A DNA stretch of 64,000 nt, taken from positions 8,011,127 through 8,075,126 of the forward strand of contig CM041092.1 of the NCBI GenBank assembly GCA_023079485.1, written 5' to 3'. A program made the position numbers and the translations under genes. The notes beneath the pieces are model-generated. The model was not told the DNA's origin. It did no database searches and saw nothing but the letters and a program-made list of their open reading frames with translations. The DNA is from Archilochus colubris. Its lineage: Eukaryota; Chordata; Aves; Apodiformes; Trochilidae. Positions 12,813 through 26,536 of this stretch are shown piece by piece; positions within the stretch are counted from its first letter, which is position 1, and every line of letters begins with the position of its first letter.

Positions 12813-15750
12813 ATATTTAAACAGTTAAATTAGATTATTCTCTAATTCATTTCTTTGGTGCTCTGACCTGAGTTACTTGGGTCTGCTATGCAGCTAATAC
12901 TTGTAATAACCAGGAATGCAAGTTGGAAGAGCTGAACAAATTAATTTGATTTAATATTTTCATAATAAATGTTCCCAGTCTATTTTGCATGGTCTACATA
13001 AGCAAAAAGACTTTAAATATTTAAAAATTGTAAAAATCTGAAAAGTTCTTTAAATATTTAGCCTGAAGATAATTATATTACACTTCTCTAGTACATACTT
13101 TCAAAGGGCAAGTCACAGTTCTGTATTTAGCAGAGTGTGTGTCTTTGAAGATGCCAGCCTAGACATTTGAGCTTTGGTGCAGGCTCATCTGGCTCTGAAA
13201 TATAAAAGAGAAGGACAAGAAATAAGGGCAAATAAGTCACAGTCAGAGGCTAAGTGGAAAGTCTGGAACAAGAAGTCCTGCCTCTGAGGTTTGACTGCAA
13301 AACATCCAGATAACAATTTCATCTGCTGTGGCTCTATAGCTAGGAAAGAGATGATAAAGCTGGCATGTTCATCATCAAACACAATATTCTTTATGGTTAT
13401 TTTAGTGACTTTTCTTCCCCACGGGGAAGTTTTCATGATGTAAGGGCAGGAACTCAAGCCACTTGGAAGGTGTACTTTCTCTATGTACAAACTGACCTTT
13501 AATCACCAAAGATAATGGGATATAAAATCTACATTTGTATTAGGATTGTCACAGTGGCAGGAAAGAGGAGTCCCAGTGTAGCTTATGTCCTTTCTGACTT
13601 TAAATTTTATGACAGGTTTTAGTGCTACCACAGTGTCAAAGATGAAGGAACATGGTTTAATGTAAATGAAAAGCTGAACTTCAGGTATTCTCCTGAGAAG
13701 TGTTCTGAGAATATGAACTTTATTAAAAAATGAAGAAGTTTTAGATAAATTTACCAGTGAATCTTGCTGTTTGTTTCAGTTCTAAATTTTAAAGACAGTT
13801 TTATGCGAGGCATTTTCTATATTTGCCTCAAAATGATTGCAATATGTGCAAATGTCTTTTCAACAATGTATTGCAGATAATAGTTTTTTTTTTTCCTTCT
13901 AATTGTTTTGCAAAACATTTTTCTGTTGTGACACACAAGAAATGTATTGAATAGGTGAGAATGGATGAGAAAGGTGAGCCACAGTTTGGTGTAGCTGATG
14001 CTGTTCATTTATTGAGTTACAAAAATAAAATCTATAAATGGTGTGAAAGTAATGAGTGAGCAAAGGCTTCATATGATGCCCATTCAAGCAGTGGGAATCT
14101 GTGCTGATTTCTGTCTACCAATTGCACTGGGACCTTTCCTTTATGTTACCTTTCACACTTGTTAATACCATCTACACCAGCCACTTGTCATACCAGAGTT
14201 AATACAAGACTGGTAAACCCTTAGGGTGAAAGTGACCCAGGTCTTTGCTTCTGCTGTAGAAAATGTGGTGGTTCCTTCCTTAGCCTTGACTAACAAGTTT
14301 GGGTCCTACAGGCATGGAAATAATAATAATAAATTAACATAATTTTATACATTGAAGTGTGCTTGTTCACATCTGCTGGATGTACTTTAAAGTTTTATCT
14401 GTTGTACAGGGCACATGCAATTACTACTTGAAACAGGAGGCTCTGCTACAATGAAATTGTGTATGTTCTTAAAAATATAACTCACTTCATCCCCTTACCC
14501 TGTTCCATTAAACACAAGCAGAACTGACTGACAGGGATTCAATATGTAGTATGTGAAATTAAGCCAAGTAGCCAGTCTTAGACTAGTTGTATATTTTTCC
14601 AGCTTGGGCACAAATGTTGTCATGGGAATGGATTAATGTCCTGCCACTTTCTGTCCTTGTTACAAAATTTTTTTTTTTCTTCCAAGTATATCATATCAGG
14701 ATTTTAATGTCTTGTATAATATGTGAATGATATCAATGTGTTGTACTGCTTTGACCTTTTTTACATTCTGTAATTTGATTGAGTAGCCATTCCACTGCTG
14801 TCTTTTTAAACCACTTTATTATCCTGTAGGGAATGTGTAGACTGGGCAGACATTCAGAACACAATCCACCCTCATTTTAACAGCAACTCTCAGCTTTTTC
14901 AGTGCTTTCTAGGGCTTTTACTCAGGTTTCATATTCATTAATCTGTATCTAAAAGGGAAGCAGCTGTATCAAGGAACATCATAAAATGAGAGAAGTTTTG
15001 AAGGAAAGACATGGACCAGAATACTGAAAAGTCAGAGTAGTGTTGCTTAGGTTGCAAACTTCCTAAGGAGGCATCACTATGTATGGTCCCAGGTGACACA
15101 GAATTCATCTGTGCCATGACAAAGGTGATATCAAAGTGGAAAAAGAAATAATTTTCACTGGTTCTCCTGATCAGGAGATAGTACACTTGTGGTTCTAATG
15201 TTGTAATAACAGCAAAAGGCATGACAAATGGGGGATAGAACCAGACATTGTATTTCGGAAAGATGTAGGAATAATTTTACAATGTTATTGGTGCTACATC
15301 TGTGGCTGGATGAGACCCAAGTATTAAAACTGTAAGAACTATGATTCAGTTTCACCCTGTTTCCATATCAGGGTTCATCATGGGAGCAAATTATTTCACT
15401 TTCTCCAATGTCTTTGCAAAGTGATCACAGTATGCTGTGCATATGCTTGTTCTCTGGCATGAGTTGAGTGCTTTAGGTGTGTTTTGTCCAATTTTATTCA
15501 ATTTGCTCTGGCTTTTTTTTGTTTTATGACCTGATATAATTATTTTATACTTAAAAACTGAAGAATATTATTTGCTAGGAATGAATATCATTTGGTATGA
15601 CTCTAAAACATGGTTTAAAAAGAAGAATCAGTTATAACTGTTAGGGATAAACCAGTTTTAACAAGTAGAGAGAGATTATGAACACAAGTTGTTTGCAATG
15701 TGCCTATAAATGCTGACTCAGGATCCAAGTTCTTAAACCTTACAGTTCTC
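12813..15750. other. AT-rich non-coding stretch, nothing recognised
   Basis: No coding, RNA or repeat signature was found here by reading both strands. Homopolymer T-runs occur near 13885 and 14670. The longest open frame is about 100 codons (minus strand, 13185-13490) and has no recognisable motif. Confidence 0.6.
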
Positions 15751-15915
15751 ACTATGTGAACCAGCCAGTAAAAACATTTATAACTTGATTAGGTATCCTT
15801 AATAAGCATGTGTGTGGTGTTCACAGATCCATTTCAGAACTGTTTAAACACTGGGAAGAGTTTGTGTGTCAACAGCCTACAACTGGAGGTCTGAGTTTGG
15901 GCAGAATTTTCAGAT
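15751..15915. repeat. Unassigned ~160 bp repeat, copy B
   Basis: This is the partner of 11833-11990. Colinear blocks are AACATTTATAACTT (15773-15786), CATTTCAGAA, GAGTTTGTGTGTCAACA (15858-15874) and GAGGTCTGAGT. Similarity fades on both sides: the upstream TTACTATG of copy A corresponds to CTCACTATG here, and nothing matches after about 15915. Confidence 0.75.
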
Positions 15916-18900
15916 CTCTGTGCTTTCATCACTTAAAAAGTTAGCAATAACTTCTAAGTTATGAGAAAATGTATAGTATTGAAATTAAACCAAGATATTT
16001 TGAAATATTGTAATGTATTTCTGGATCTTCACCCTACTTTGGAACAGCGAACGTTTTTATTTGCCAGCAACAGAAATATTCACACAGAGAAAAATAAAAC
16101 TTCTCTTTTAAGGGATCATGTCCTCCTTTTTGGATCACACTCTGCTCATTGTGAAGAAGCTTGCTTGTACTGAAGATGAGCCAGATGCTAGTTAAATTCA
16201 TATTAAGCTGTTTAAAGTCAATCTCCTGTTAATTTTCAGTGAGGCTCCGGTGATATAAGGCCCTGCGACAAAGCTATGAACTAGTAAATCAAAATCTCAT
16301 GTGGCAGTGCAGAGAGGGATTTGAGAGAGATGATGACAGTAAAAATGGAAGGGAACTTCAATAAAGGAATATAAATTCAGGAGAATACTTCCGATTAAGA
16401 AACTGTCTAGTGTAATTCCTCCAAGGATTTTCGGCTACTTTTCAACACATATTTTGGTAGCACTCCTTTTGCAGGTAAGAAACAGCAACAGGTGTTACAG
16501 ATCTTCTATTGTCCATATGAGTTGGTTCTATAACAGTTGATGATTTTTGTCTCTTCATGCTGGCATCCATGGCTGCAAGCTGCAGCATCACCAAACCCTG
16601 CCCTGGCTTGCTGTTTAATTACATGTAGGAAGCTGAAAGGCTGGGAGGAAACCATACCTGAGGCTGAGCTCCTTACACTGTGTCCAAACGTGTCGCACCA
16701 GATAGATGTTGTGCCCTGGTTTTGTGACATTAGATCATTCTTCACTCTTGGGTGCCTCTGCACTCTGAGCACAGATAGTAATTCCCATTCCATGGCTACT
16801 TCTGTTTGTTTCCATGAGGCTGATAATCACAAAGTTTGAAAAAGAGTCAACCTGCTTCATGGATGCATAGGGACATTTCCTGAGGTCACCAGGACTTTTT
16901 TCCATTGGTTTCATTGGGAATTTTGTTCAGTACTATTTGCAGAGATCATATCAGAGGACAGACAAATTTTTTTCACTTTTTCCCTTGTAACTAGAAAACA
17001 AAAATGGTGTTCCTGGGCTAAGGAGGATGTCTGAAGAATTTCATCCCCTTCTTAGGATTAATGTGTAACAAAAGAAACTTCAGATTCTTTGTCTAACTTC
17101 AGTTTATTCATTTTAATGTATTTCCTCTCTTTATTGCTATTCATTTTCTGTCTTTTCCTCATTCTTTGTACACTTACTAACCAATCAATGTCTCTCTCAA
17201 AACTTCCCTGGAAGGTTTTCTTTTAAAATAATTTGCTATAATCACCCATCTCAGTGATACACTGCAGAAGGCACAATAGCTTCAAAACCAGACAATTGGT
17301 GCTAATTTTCAGACAATTTTCATCTATGTGTTTGTTTTTCCTTTTCCCCTTTAAAATGCCCATAAGGAATTATTTGACTCTTTCAAGATCTCTTCAATGT
17401 GGCTCTGCCTTAGGAAGCTGAATCATTGTTGTGACTTTCAGTTCTCCCTCCTCATTTTGATGAGACAGCTTCCCATTTTGTACAACAGAAAGGTGTTTTC
17501 ACTTGTGGAATCATTTTATTATGTCAGGCAAATTGTATAAGTCATAGCACAATGAATCTCTCTGATTTACCAACAGGCTAAGGGGATATTTAAAGAATCT
17601 TGCTTTACGTGCATGCGTACTGTTTGTTTTGAGAGCCAACTCAAAACATTTGTAACACAAATCTGTTTAATTGGGTTTTGGATTTTTTGTTTAGTTTTTG
17701 GGGGGTCTTTTAGGTTTTTGTTTTGTTTTTGTTTTTCTTTCATAAAGTAGTTGGCCAACTTTGCAGATAGCTCTTAGCAATTTACAGTCCTGAATATGCA
17801 CAATCCTTACATTTTGGTAAGAGTCAGGTGTTCTGACAGATAAACAAGATTTTCTTGATTTAAGATAAAGGCAAGATATAGTTAATGTTCTTAAAGTGGT
17901 CTTTTTCTTGATGGAGCCTACTAGAAATCACACACACTTTACAGAGAATTCATTAAAATTGCTGATGTTAATTGTATGTGTTATTGCATTGAAATTCTAG
18001 CAGTAAAAGGAAGTGAAGCATTTATTAGAATCAACTTCAGATAAATTTGGAGGAAATATGTTTGTCCTTGTAGTATTTCAAGACCAGTTTCTTATAGACT
18101 TCTGTGCTTCTGAAGTTTTTTATTTCCCATTCAAAGATCTCAGAAAATTGCATTTAAGTCTCCATTACTTTACAGAAATAAAGAAACAGAGCTACTTTAC
18201 TCTGGTTCTTTTAACCTTTTAATCTTTCTGTAATTACGGTTACCATTGTCCCATAAAATCTGAATTATTAATTTCTGCCAGCAATTGCCATTGCCACTAC
18301 CCACTGTGTATTTCTTGTTATAGTGTTGACAGATTTTGAGCTATACAACTTAGAAACATATTTTTATCAGTAGACTGGACTTGATTTTTTGGACATCTTT
18401 TCTTAGGAAACACCTGAATTGTGCTGAATTTTTGGCAGACCTCAGGTATTTCTCTACCTGGGGAAATGATTAAAAAATAAGAGCACCTAACTAGCAGGAA
18501 CCAATACTCATTTTGCCAGTGCTGTGATTCCAAACCAGAAAAGTAAGAGCAACTCAGTTGTATCTGCAGACTTCTATAAGACTCCAGTTTTGTTCACTTT
18601 CCATGGAAAGCTACATGTGTTGCACTTTTTTTTTTAAGATGAGTGTGAAGCAAAGTATTGATCTGGCAATGTTTAGATGAGATAAATCTAGAGTGGTTTT
18701 GAGATGAGTTGTGATGAGGAATTACAGTTTTATATTATATTTAAGCATGAGTGTTGAGACAGTCTCCTGGATGTGTGCACATTCCCCTGGGGGTTGTCTC
18801 AACCTGATAGATTGGGAGTTCAGGGTTGAACAGGGACCTGTGGGATGTAGGATGCTGCAATACCAGGAATATGAAGATATTCTGGACACGTGGCCTAATG

Positions 18901-19269
18901 GTGATGAGAAAATACTAGCCATAGGAGGCAAAAGATTGCCTTTGGGATGTCTTCTCAGGTGAAATTCACAGTTTTAGCTTTTAGGATAATATAGTTTTGT
19001 GATATTTTGTGGTTTTCATGATGTATTCTTTGATTGTTTACAGAGACTTCAAAATGTAAATCCTGGTTTATTAGTTTCAAAAACCAAAGTGAATGAATTA
19101 CAAGGTAGTGGTGTTGAGTCTGAAGAATTTTCAGTTACTTTCCCAGTCCTTTGAAGCCTGTTTCTTGATATTTGAATTGTCATTATAGTAAAGTGTTATG
19201 TAAGTTTTGTTCCTTTTGAATCTCCTGTTCCTCTGAAGATTATTTCTCACTCTCCCAAGTGAGAAATTA
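15916..19269. other. AT-rich non-coding stretch, nothing recognised besides a T/G tract
   Basis: Overlapping open frames of 95-100 codons on opposite strands at 16506-16839 lie in a somewhat GC-richer patch, but neither resembles a known protein. Confidence 0.55.
17670..17741 (+). repeat. T/G-rich low-complexity tract
   Basis: A run of TTTTG/GGTTTT words, including TTTGTTTTGTTTTTGTTTTT near its right end. Its complement (AAAAC)n resembles a degenerate poly(A)-like tail, but no element body can be recognised next to it. Confidence 0.85.
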
Positions 19270-19331
19270 CTTCTCTTTTCTCTCTTCTCCCCCTTCTATC
19301 TCCTCTTCTGCCCTCTCTCCTTCTCTCTTTT
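19270..19331 (+). repeat. Polypyrimidine tract
   Basis: About 60 bases of C/T with only isolated purines (within CTATCTCC and CTGCCC). The tract lies just after two short ACTTCT/TCTCACTCTC stretches. Long polypyrimidine tracts with local mirror symmetry can adopt triplex (H-DNA) forms. There is no exon immediately downstream that would make this a splice-acceptor tract. Confidence 0.85.
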
Positions 19332-21709
19332 GAAGAGTAATGCTAAGTTCTTTAATTAGGGCATAATGCTGGAGAGACAAACACAATTAGCAAATTGTAT
19401 TCTATTAAATCATCATTAGTGGTTTTTGACGTCAGTGAGTTCAAGACATTTGCTGTTGAAAGCAACCCCCCTCATTTATTACAAATATCTCCAACAGTGT
19501 TTGTTTCCCATATTATTTCCTTTTTTCCCCTTTTCTCATAGGGAGCTATTCATGTTATTATGCTGATTCCATTCTTTGTCATATACACAGTATTCCAGTA
19601 TTCCAAATTTATGAAAGGGTTTTAAACCCATTATTTTTTTTGTACTTGGATTGCCCCAATTTATAGTTCTGTTGAGGTCTGTGTCGTAGGCACCTAACAT
19701 AAAGAAATAGTTCTTTTGAATTCTGTAGAGCATTTAACTTCTTCTCATACATTTAGTTTTAATTCTTGGCCCCATGTTTGTGATAGAAAAAGCACTGCTG
19801 TTACTTGAGTTCATTTTATAATTTTTCAAGTTGGGGGAAGTCTATAAGATTGTAAAAACCAGAAAAAGTGCTAATTATTCTGTGCACATGCCTTCTATAG
19901 CAGTGTGAAGGCACAAGATTTCATCAAAGAACAAAATCAGAGTGCTATTTAATGAAGGGGGAAATTAAGTTACAGAGAAATAAAGTTGCTATAATACTAA
20001 AGAACACTTCAAATAATTCATTGATGAAAACTCTGAAATTGGGCTACGAGTATATCTTGATAAAGTTTCCAGAATAATGTATCTTATTTAGAATTATTAT
20101 ATCTTATAGAAAACTTCAATGACAAGAAGGGTTCTGTGTCCTTGATGCCTTTCCTATGTTAATTATTTTACTTTTCAATGTCAGTTGCATCTTTGGATTC
20201 TTTAACTTTTTAAAAACCAGCTGCATGAGAAACTCATTTAAGATGCCTTTCTAGTTTAAAATTCTTATGCTTTAATAATTGTTGGTTGTAATTTATTTGC
20301 TATTTGCACAAGGACCCTCTGGATTTGGTAGTTTATGAATTTTTGTAAGTTAAATGGATCAATTTTATCTTTTTTCCACCCATTATTTTAATTAGACTAT
20401 ATAAACTCCCCTTCTTCTGCGGACCTTAATCTTCACACATGCTGGGTTTTTTCTGTTTTCTCAGTTTGGGGGTATAAGTCCAGATGCTTGCATAAACCAC
20501 ATCATTAAAAGCTGACTTTAATGATCATTATCTTCCAAACCCAGATGACAGAACATTAAGAGAAGATGGAGCATCTTACTGCTTTAAGCCCTTTCTTCCC
20601 CTTGTAGCACTTCAACTGATGTCATTCTGTTTGCATAAGACTCACCACATCCCAGAAAGAGACTGTAGCTCCCCCTCCCCCCTTTTTTTTTTCTTAATCT
20701 GCCATTGCCATTGCTGTGTTTCTTCCCAATTTAATATCAAGGAAAGAATCAGACCTGTTGCACTGTCTGTCCTGATGGCTTCACCAGGTTGTAGGGATTT
20801 GTTTGGGCAGATGGTGAACACCCCAGGCTCTTGAAATGATGGAGAATTCCCAATGCCTTTCCAGTTTAGGTTAGAAGTGAGCATCCACAATACTTAATTT
20901 TTTAAACAGTATTTCCTAAAAACTTGCAACATGGTTGCATCTGAAGCTGACACTGAGGAGTTGTAGAGGTCACTGTGAAAGGAGAAACATCAGGAGAGAA
21001 ACTTTTTTTCCCTGCTCTCCTATTTGTTCTGTGTGAAAGGCTTTTCTTGCATGTGGGAAGGTATCAGCTGCAGCTGCTCTTTCCTTCCCTGCTATATATA
21101 CATTTATATGAATGCTTGCTAAGTGGAAGCATAATGATGTGAATTGTTAGACTGTTCAATTGGTTTGACCTGATAAAACATAGCATCTTTAAAGGCTATG
21201 GCTCTGAAGAACATCTTTGTGTTCTTGCAGTGGATTTTCTGAATTTTCCTGAAAATTTCTGAAGTATCCCAATCATGGTTTCCTAAGGAGATAAGACGCA
21301 TATGGTTGCTCTCTATTTCCTATACTCCCAAAGCTTGTAACCCAGTTGACTAATTCCATCCCAGTGTACTTCTTAAATAATTACCTGATCACAGGGACAT
21401 TATTCTTCATGTTTCATTTGGTATAACTCCAGAAAGGGAGTAACTTGGTTTAAGTGGAAGGTAAGTAGTAAAACTATCCAATAGAGATGGTAATTATAGA
21501 AAAGTGCTTTTTTTTTCCTGCAAGACTGTTGGAAGTTACTCTGATTATGCAAGAAAAAGGTTACAAGGTGTGGCGCATCTAATGCTTTGTGATGTTCCTG
21601 CCCTTGGTACTGACTCAGATCCCTCAGCTAGGTTGCATAGATTTTTGTAGCACTAATAACACTGCCTGACCTATGATGAATATTTCATTTACTGACATTT
21701 GTTAAAAAA

Positions 21710-21731
21710 AAAAACAAAAGCTTTTGTTTTT
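21710..21731. repeat. Perfect 22 bp palindrome
   Basis: AAAAACAAAAG (21710-21720) is followed directly by its exact reverse complement CTTTTGTTTTT (21721-21731), centred on AAGCTT. It lies at the end of an A-run, so slippage plus inversion-type replication errors could have produced it. Confidence 0.9.
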
Positions 21732-24700
21732 CACCTGATAACTCATCATTGCTGAGGTTTCAAACAGCAATGCTGGTTGTAAATCTTACACCCATTTTCT
21801 ATCAAATGAAGTGTAAGAACAACCAAAATAAATTAATTCGTCCCAGTTCTGGTTAAAATAACACATCTGACAAAGTAAGCATTTGCAAAGGCAGAAATTG
21901 TCCAGCTACATCTACCCTTTTGGAAAAAGTACCCTAGAAAGAAGCATGACTTATTGGGGAGCATCCTTACATCCTTAAGGCATTGTCCATCCACTTAGGA
22001 GATGCAGATGATGTCTAACCTTAGAAAGGTTTGGGATGGTGTAATATGTTTTAGATCACAATCTGACTTCATCTATCAAGTTTTCTTACCTTGTTCAGGA
22101 ATGAAGGGTTTCCTAAATAGCACTACATCTAGAATGCCTAAAATAGTGAATGAATGCCTTACCCAATGGGCTAAAGCCTATGTTAACATGTGCAGCCTAA
22201 TAAAAGTAGTCATATAAGTGAAAAAGAAAACCAAAAGAAGATAAGAGCTATATGGAGGAACAGAGTTTTCTCTTGTGTAATTGAAATTCAAGGTCTAGCA
22301 AGTCAGTGGCAATGCACCCTATTTGCAGAACTGTAATGTAACCTCACCATATTGCCATACTTATGATTTGAATTTATCATATTTTGCTTCCCTACTTGCA
22401 GTTTAGTTCTAGCTCAGTCTGTTAAAGGGCCCTGGGTTTTTCTCCTCTGAGCAAAGACAAATGAAAACAGTTCTGAAAGTAAGACTGAAATTCTATTGGA
22501 GTGGTCTGTAGTTGAGTTTCTTGCATATTTGCTTCTATTTGACAGTTCTAGGTATAAAAAACTGCTGCATGTCTGCCATGAGTCTGGCATAAAGGAAAAT
22601 GATCCTTTGTCTGGGACAATTCTTTACTAACGTGTGGAGCTGATCCAAAATTATCCTGTCTTTTCCTCCCATGGTGTAGATCTAAAAAGGAAAGGGCTGA
22701 ATTTGAGGGACTGGAGACCATCATTTGCTCAGATGCAGTGCTGATTGGGATGCAGAAGTAGCTCATGGATATTTAGACAGCTTTCAATGTTAGCATATAT
22801 TGGAAAGAAGAATCAGGAGAGATCTCTGAGGCTTACTCCTAATGTTGCTTTTGTTTCACTTGAAGTCTGGTGGAGGATCCAAGTGTAAATAATTAAATGC
22901 TAATGATGCCAAGCTCCTACCTCTGTGAATCAGGCAACGTGGAGCTCACAGCTGGTAGCCATGGTGTTTGGAAGGAATAAACTTCATAGGTTGTGTGTAC
23001 ACTGAGGGTGTGTAGAAAGAAATTGGCAACTGACTTGAAATGTGTTACCTTCTTGAATTTTGGTATGCGGAGTGCTTGAGAGGTACAGTTTTTCTCCAGT
23101 TACAAAGCCAGTCAAATCAAGCTGGGTTCTGCAATGATTCTGTAGCACCATGGGACTTTGTTCCCTGCCGGGGAACTATGTGAGAAGGGCAGTGAAATTT
23201 ATTTACATCCCTCCACCAGAATCTTTTTTCAAAGTCATACTTTGGCCCCATCTGTGGTGATATTCCTGCACAAAGATGTGCATTTATGAAAACTGTACTC
23301 AACTGCCCCTCCTGTCAGAAGTGTTTGGGTTTTTTTAAGTCTTCTTTTGGGAAAGAGTGATTTGTAGCTTGGGATTAAAATTTAATAAATAGAAAATACA
23401 TGGCCTCCATCCTGAGTTTTAAGCATTAAAATCCCATCAGATGTTTGTAAAATAACATTTCAAGATAAACATATTCTTTCTTTCCCATTTTTAATGTACA
23501 TCAGTTTGTTAGGAATCAGTAATGCAAAAGATATGTAATGCCCTGCATAGAATGTAAACAATGATTGCCGTGATAATGTGCTGGACCTTCTCTTGAAGTA
23601 AGGGGGTATATGTGAATTTGATGTACAACTGAACATGAATTTTTGATATTACTTTAAGCAGCAGTTTGAATTTTACTATTGCAAAAATTAGCAACATTTT
23701 GTGGGAGTGATTTAACATTAGTTAGGATGCTGGCTTACTGTGTGAACTTTTAAACTTCTTATTCTCTCTCTTAAATATTCATTTTTCTAATTCTAAAGCA
23801 GGAGATCCAATATTCACCTCTGTGGAAGAGCTGTGCTTCCCTAATGCAGCTTTTCCAACAGTTATTGAAGGCTTTTGGTGCACACTGAGGATGATTGTGC
23901 CTGCTTAAATACCCCACCACTGACTGATTTTTCTCATTAGTTTCAGAAATTAAAAATCCTCACTCAAAAATACCCTGGGTTCTCCCACATACAAAATATT
24001 CACCATATGAGGAACAATACAGAACAAAATTGGAAAAGGAGCATAATAGCTTTGCAATATGCAGTAACATATATATTCTTAATGGCATCAGGTGTCTGAG
24101 TGTCCTTAGTTTCTCTAGTTTCTTTCTTTGTGATCTTAGTCTTTTAAATACTGTGATAACACTTGAAGAATTTGTTGAGGCATGTTAGAGCCTCATCTCC
24201 TTTTCACACCTTGCTGAAGTTCCTTGGCTTGAATTAAAACAGAATCTGTGAAAACATTGGAGGTTCAGGAATCTTTCGGTTCACTGAAGCCTTTAGTTCA
24301 AAATGTGGGAGTTATTTGTTGTGTTTTGTTCTTGTTTTGTTTTTTAGGGGGCATGTTTTGTCTTTTATACCTTGGTCTTTTATTTGTTTAATAGTACAAA
24401 TACAGAGCAGAGGAACTCAAAGAAATAGAAATCTGTTTGTCCCTTGGGACCAAGATGTTCATGTGAGTTTCATGGTATTTAATGCATTGCTTGACAATGT
24501 TGGTTAAGGCAGAAGATTGCTTTGATTGAACAGATTTCCAGACTGTTGATATTTGTAGCCCTGCTGGTGATAAATGATTGGAACAGTGTTTGATAAAAAT
24601 ACCAAAGAATTAATTTATGGACTTCTACTAAATTCCATTGGGGCAGTGAGATGTGCAGACTTAGGGGGAATGTGACCTTCATTTGCTCATAAAGCCCTTG

Positions 24701-26521
24701 AGGACCAACCAAGTGATATTATTCCTTGAACAACAGCTGTACTTCAGAATATTTTATGTGTATTTCTAGTAGTACAATGATTTTCATTGTTTCACAAACT
24801 TTCCTTTTCTCAATAAGAAACAAAAATACACAATATCATCAGGAAACCCAGATCGTGGAGATTATAGGAAAGAGAGCCCATTTTTCTATATATAGTGCAG
24901 AACAATTTTTTATCTTTTGTTGGTCCAGATGAATTTTTGTTGCACTTTTTCATACCCCCCATCAGATACACTGTGTATCTTCTAAAGACCTTCTCCACAG
25001 TCATATGACTGCTCCTAATGTCCACTGGGTGATTAAAGGTGTTTAAAGATAGAAAGGCAAGACAATCCAGATCAGGATTTTTAAGGCAGCAGCCCCATGA
25101 ATATTTACTTTGCTCCAGTTCTTTCATGGAACTGAAAGTACTTGATTTGGTGAGAATTGCCAGGTTTTCTCAGGGAAATTCTTTCTTTCAAGTGGTTGAT
25201 ACTGGCAGTTGTAGAAGAGGATTAACTTTCAATATTTGATTCAAATTCCAAGTGGTCATGGTGTGTTATAAATAAAATACCTTGGGTCTCTGTGGCTATT
25301 GCCCTGTAAATAGCTAAATACATATCCCAAAAGCTTAGAGGGTACTGAGGAGTTGTGGGGTATGCAAGGATTTGCACAAGCCCAGCAATTATACCTGAAT
25401 GAAGAAAAGATGGTTATTTTTAAATGAGTTTGTGGTTGCATTGATTGGACAATTTCATTGAAATCACTGAAGGAAAAAAAAAGCCAACTACAGTTAGAAT
25501 GTTATGCTTACTTACAGTAAATAAATAGCAATTTAACTTTTCTTTAGAATGCCTGATGTTCAGTGTAGAAAATGTTGGTCTATCAAGAGACAAGTCAAAT
25601 GAGGACAGGACCCCAGTGTAAGAAACTATAAAATGCTATTGGAGAGCATCAGGACAGTGTGAGTTTTATCCTTGATATTTTTTACTTTTTTCTGGCTCCC
25701 TAAGATTAGAGCTGATCTATAAAAGGAGAGTGCTTTGCATTAATTAGGTTGCCATCTAGAAGTTGTGAAATTTGCAGAGCAATTGCAGTTAATGAGTTTT
25801 CTCACAAAGGCAGCTGTGTCCTCCTTTCTACCACCACTGGTACAGCCCAGACATGAGCAGGCACTGGAATCCGAAGCCAAGGAATTACTTTCCTGGTAGT
25901 AAATATGTTCTGGCAGGTGTTTAACCTGTGAAATATGTGGTATCTATGCATGTGTGTGTATAAAAGTATAAGTAGTGTGTGTATATAAACAGGCATTTAT
26001 ATAAACACTGCAATGACTATTTTCATATTGAAAACAAGATATAAATTAAGTATTTCCCATTACTATTTTATATATATACATGGATATCTGCACAGTGAAT
26101 GTGAGAAAAGAATGTTTTGCTAATTCAGTAGCTGCACTCAAGTAATAAAGCAATTTTTTAGGTTGAGAACAGTGTTTTGTAGGTACGGATTTTGCATTCT
26201 GGCCTCATCACTATTGTCATCTTGTTTTAATTACAGAACTGGTGTTCTGTAACATAGCAATGTTTCAGAAAGTTCCATGGTTTAATTGCAACTTTTCTAG
26301 CTGCTTTTAATAATAATGTGTAAGATGTAAATATCTTTTTCAATACTGAACTCTATGTTTTCAAAGGAAAAAAATATATTTCACATGGTATTAAATTTTT
26401 GTTTCCATAATAGGTGATGTAAAGGACAGATTTCTTATTTGAAATATTGTAAGCATTCTAGTAACCACATGAAATAATTTTAATTTTTTATTAATTTACC
26501 CCAGCCACTGGAAAACAAGTA

Positions 26522-26536
26522 ATATATATATATATA
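26522..26536. repeat. (TA)n microsatellite
   Basis: A short ATATATATATATATA run in an AT-rich context. Nothing else is attached to it. Confidence 0.85.

Noticed and set aside
16506..16839. Opposing 95-100 codon open frames in a GC-richer patch
   Set aside because: Frames open on both strands at once usually reflect base composition. Neither peptide is recognisable.
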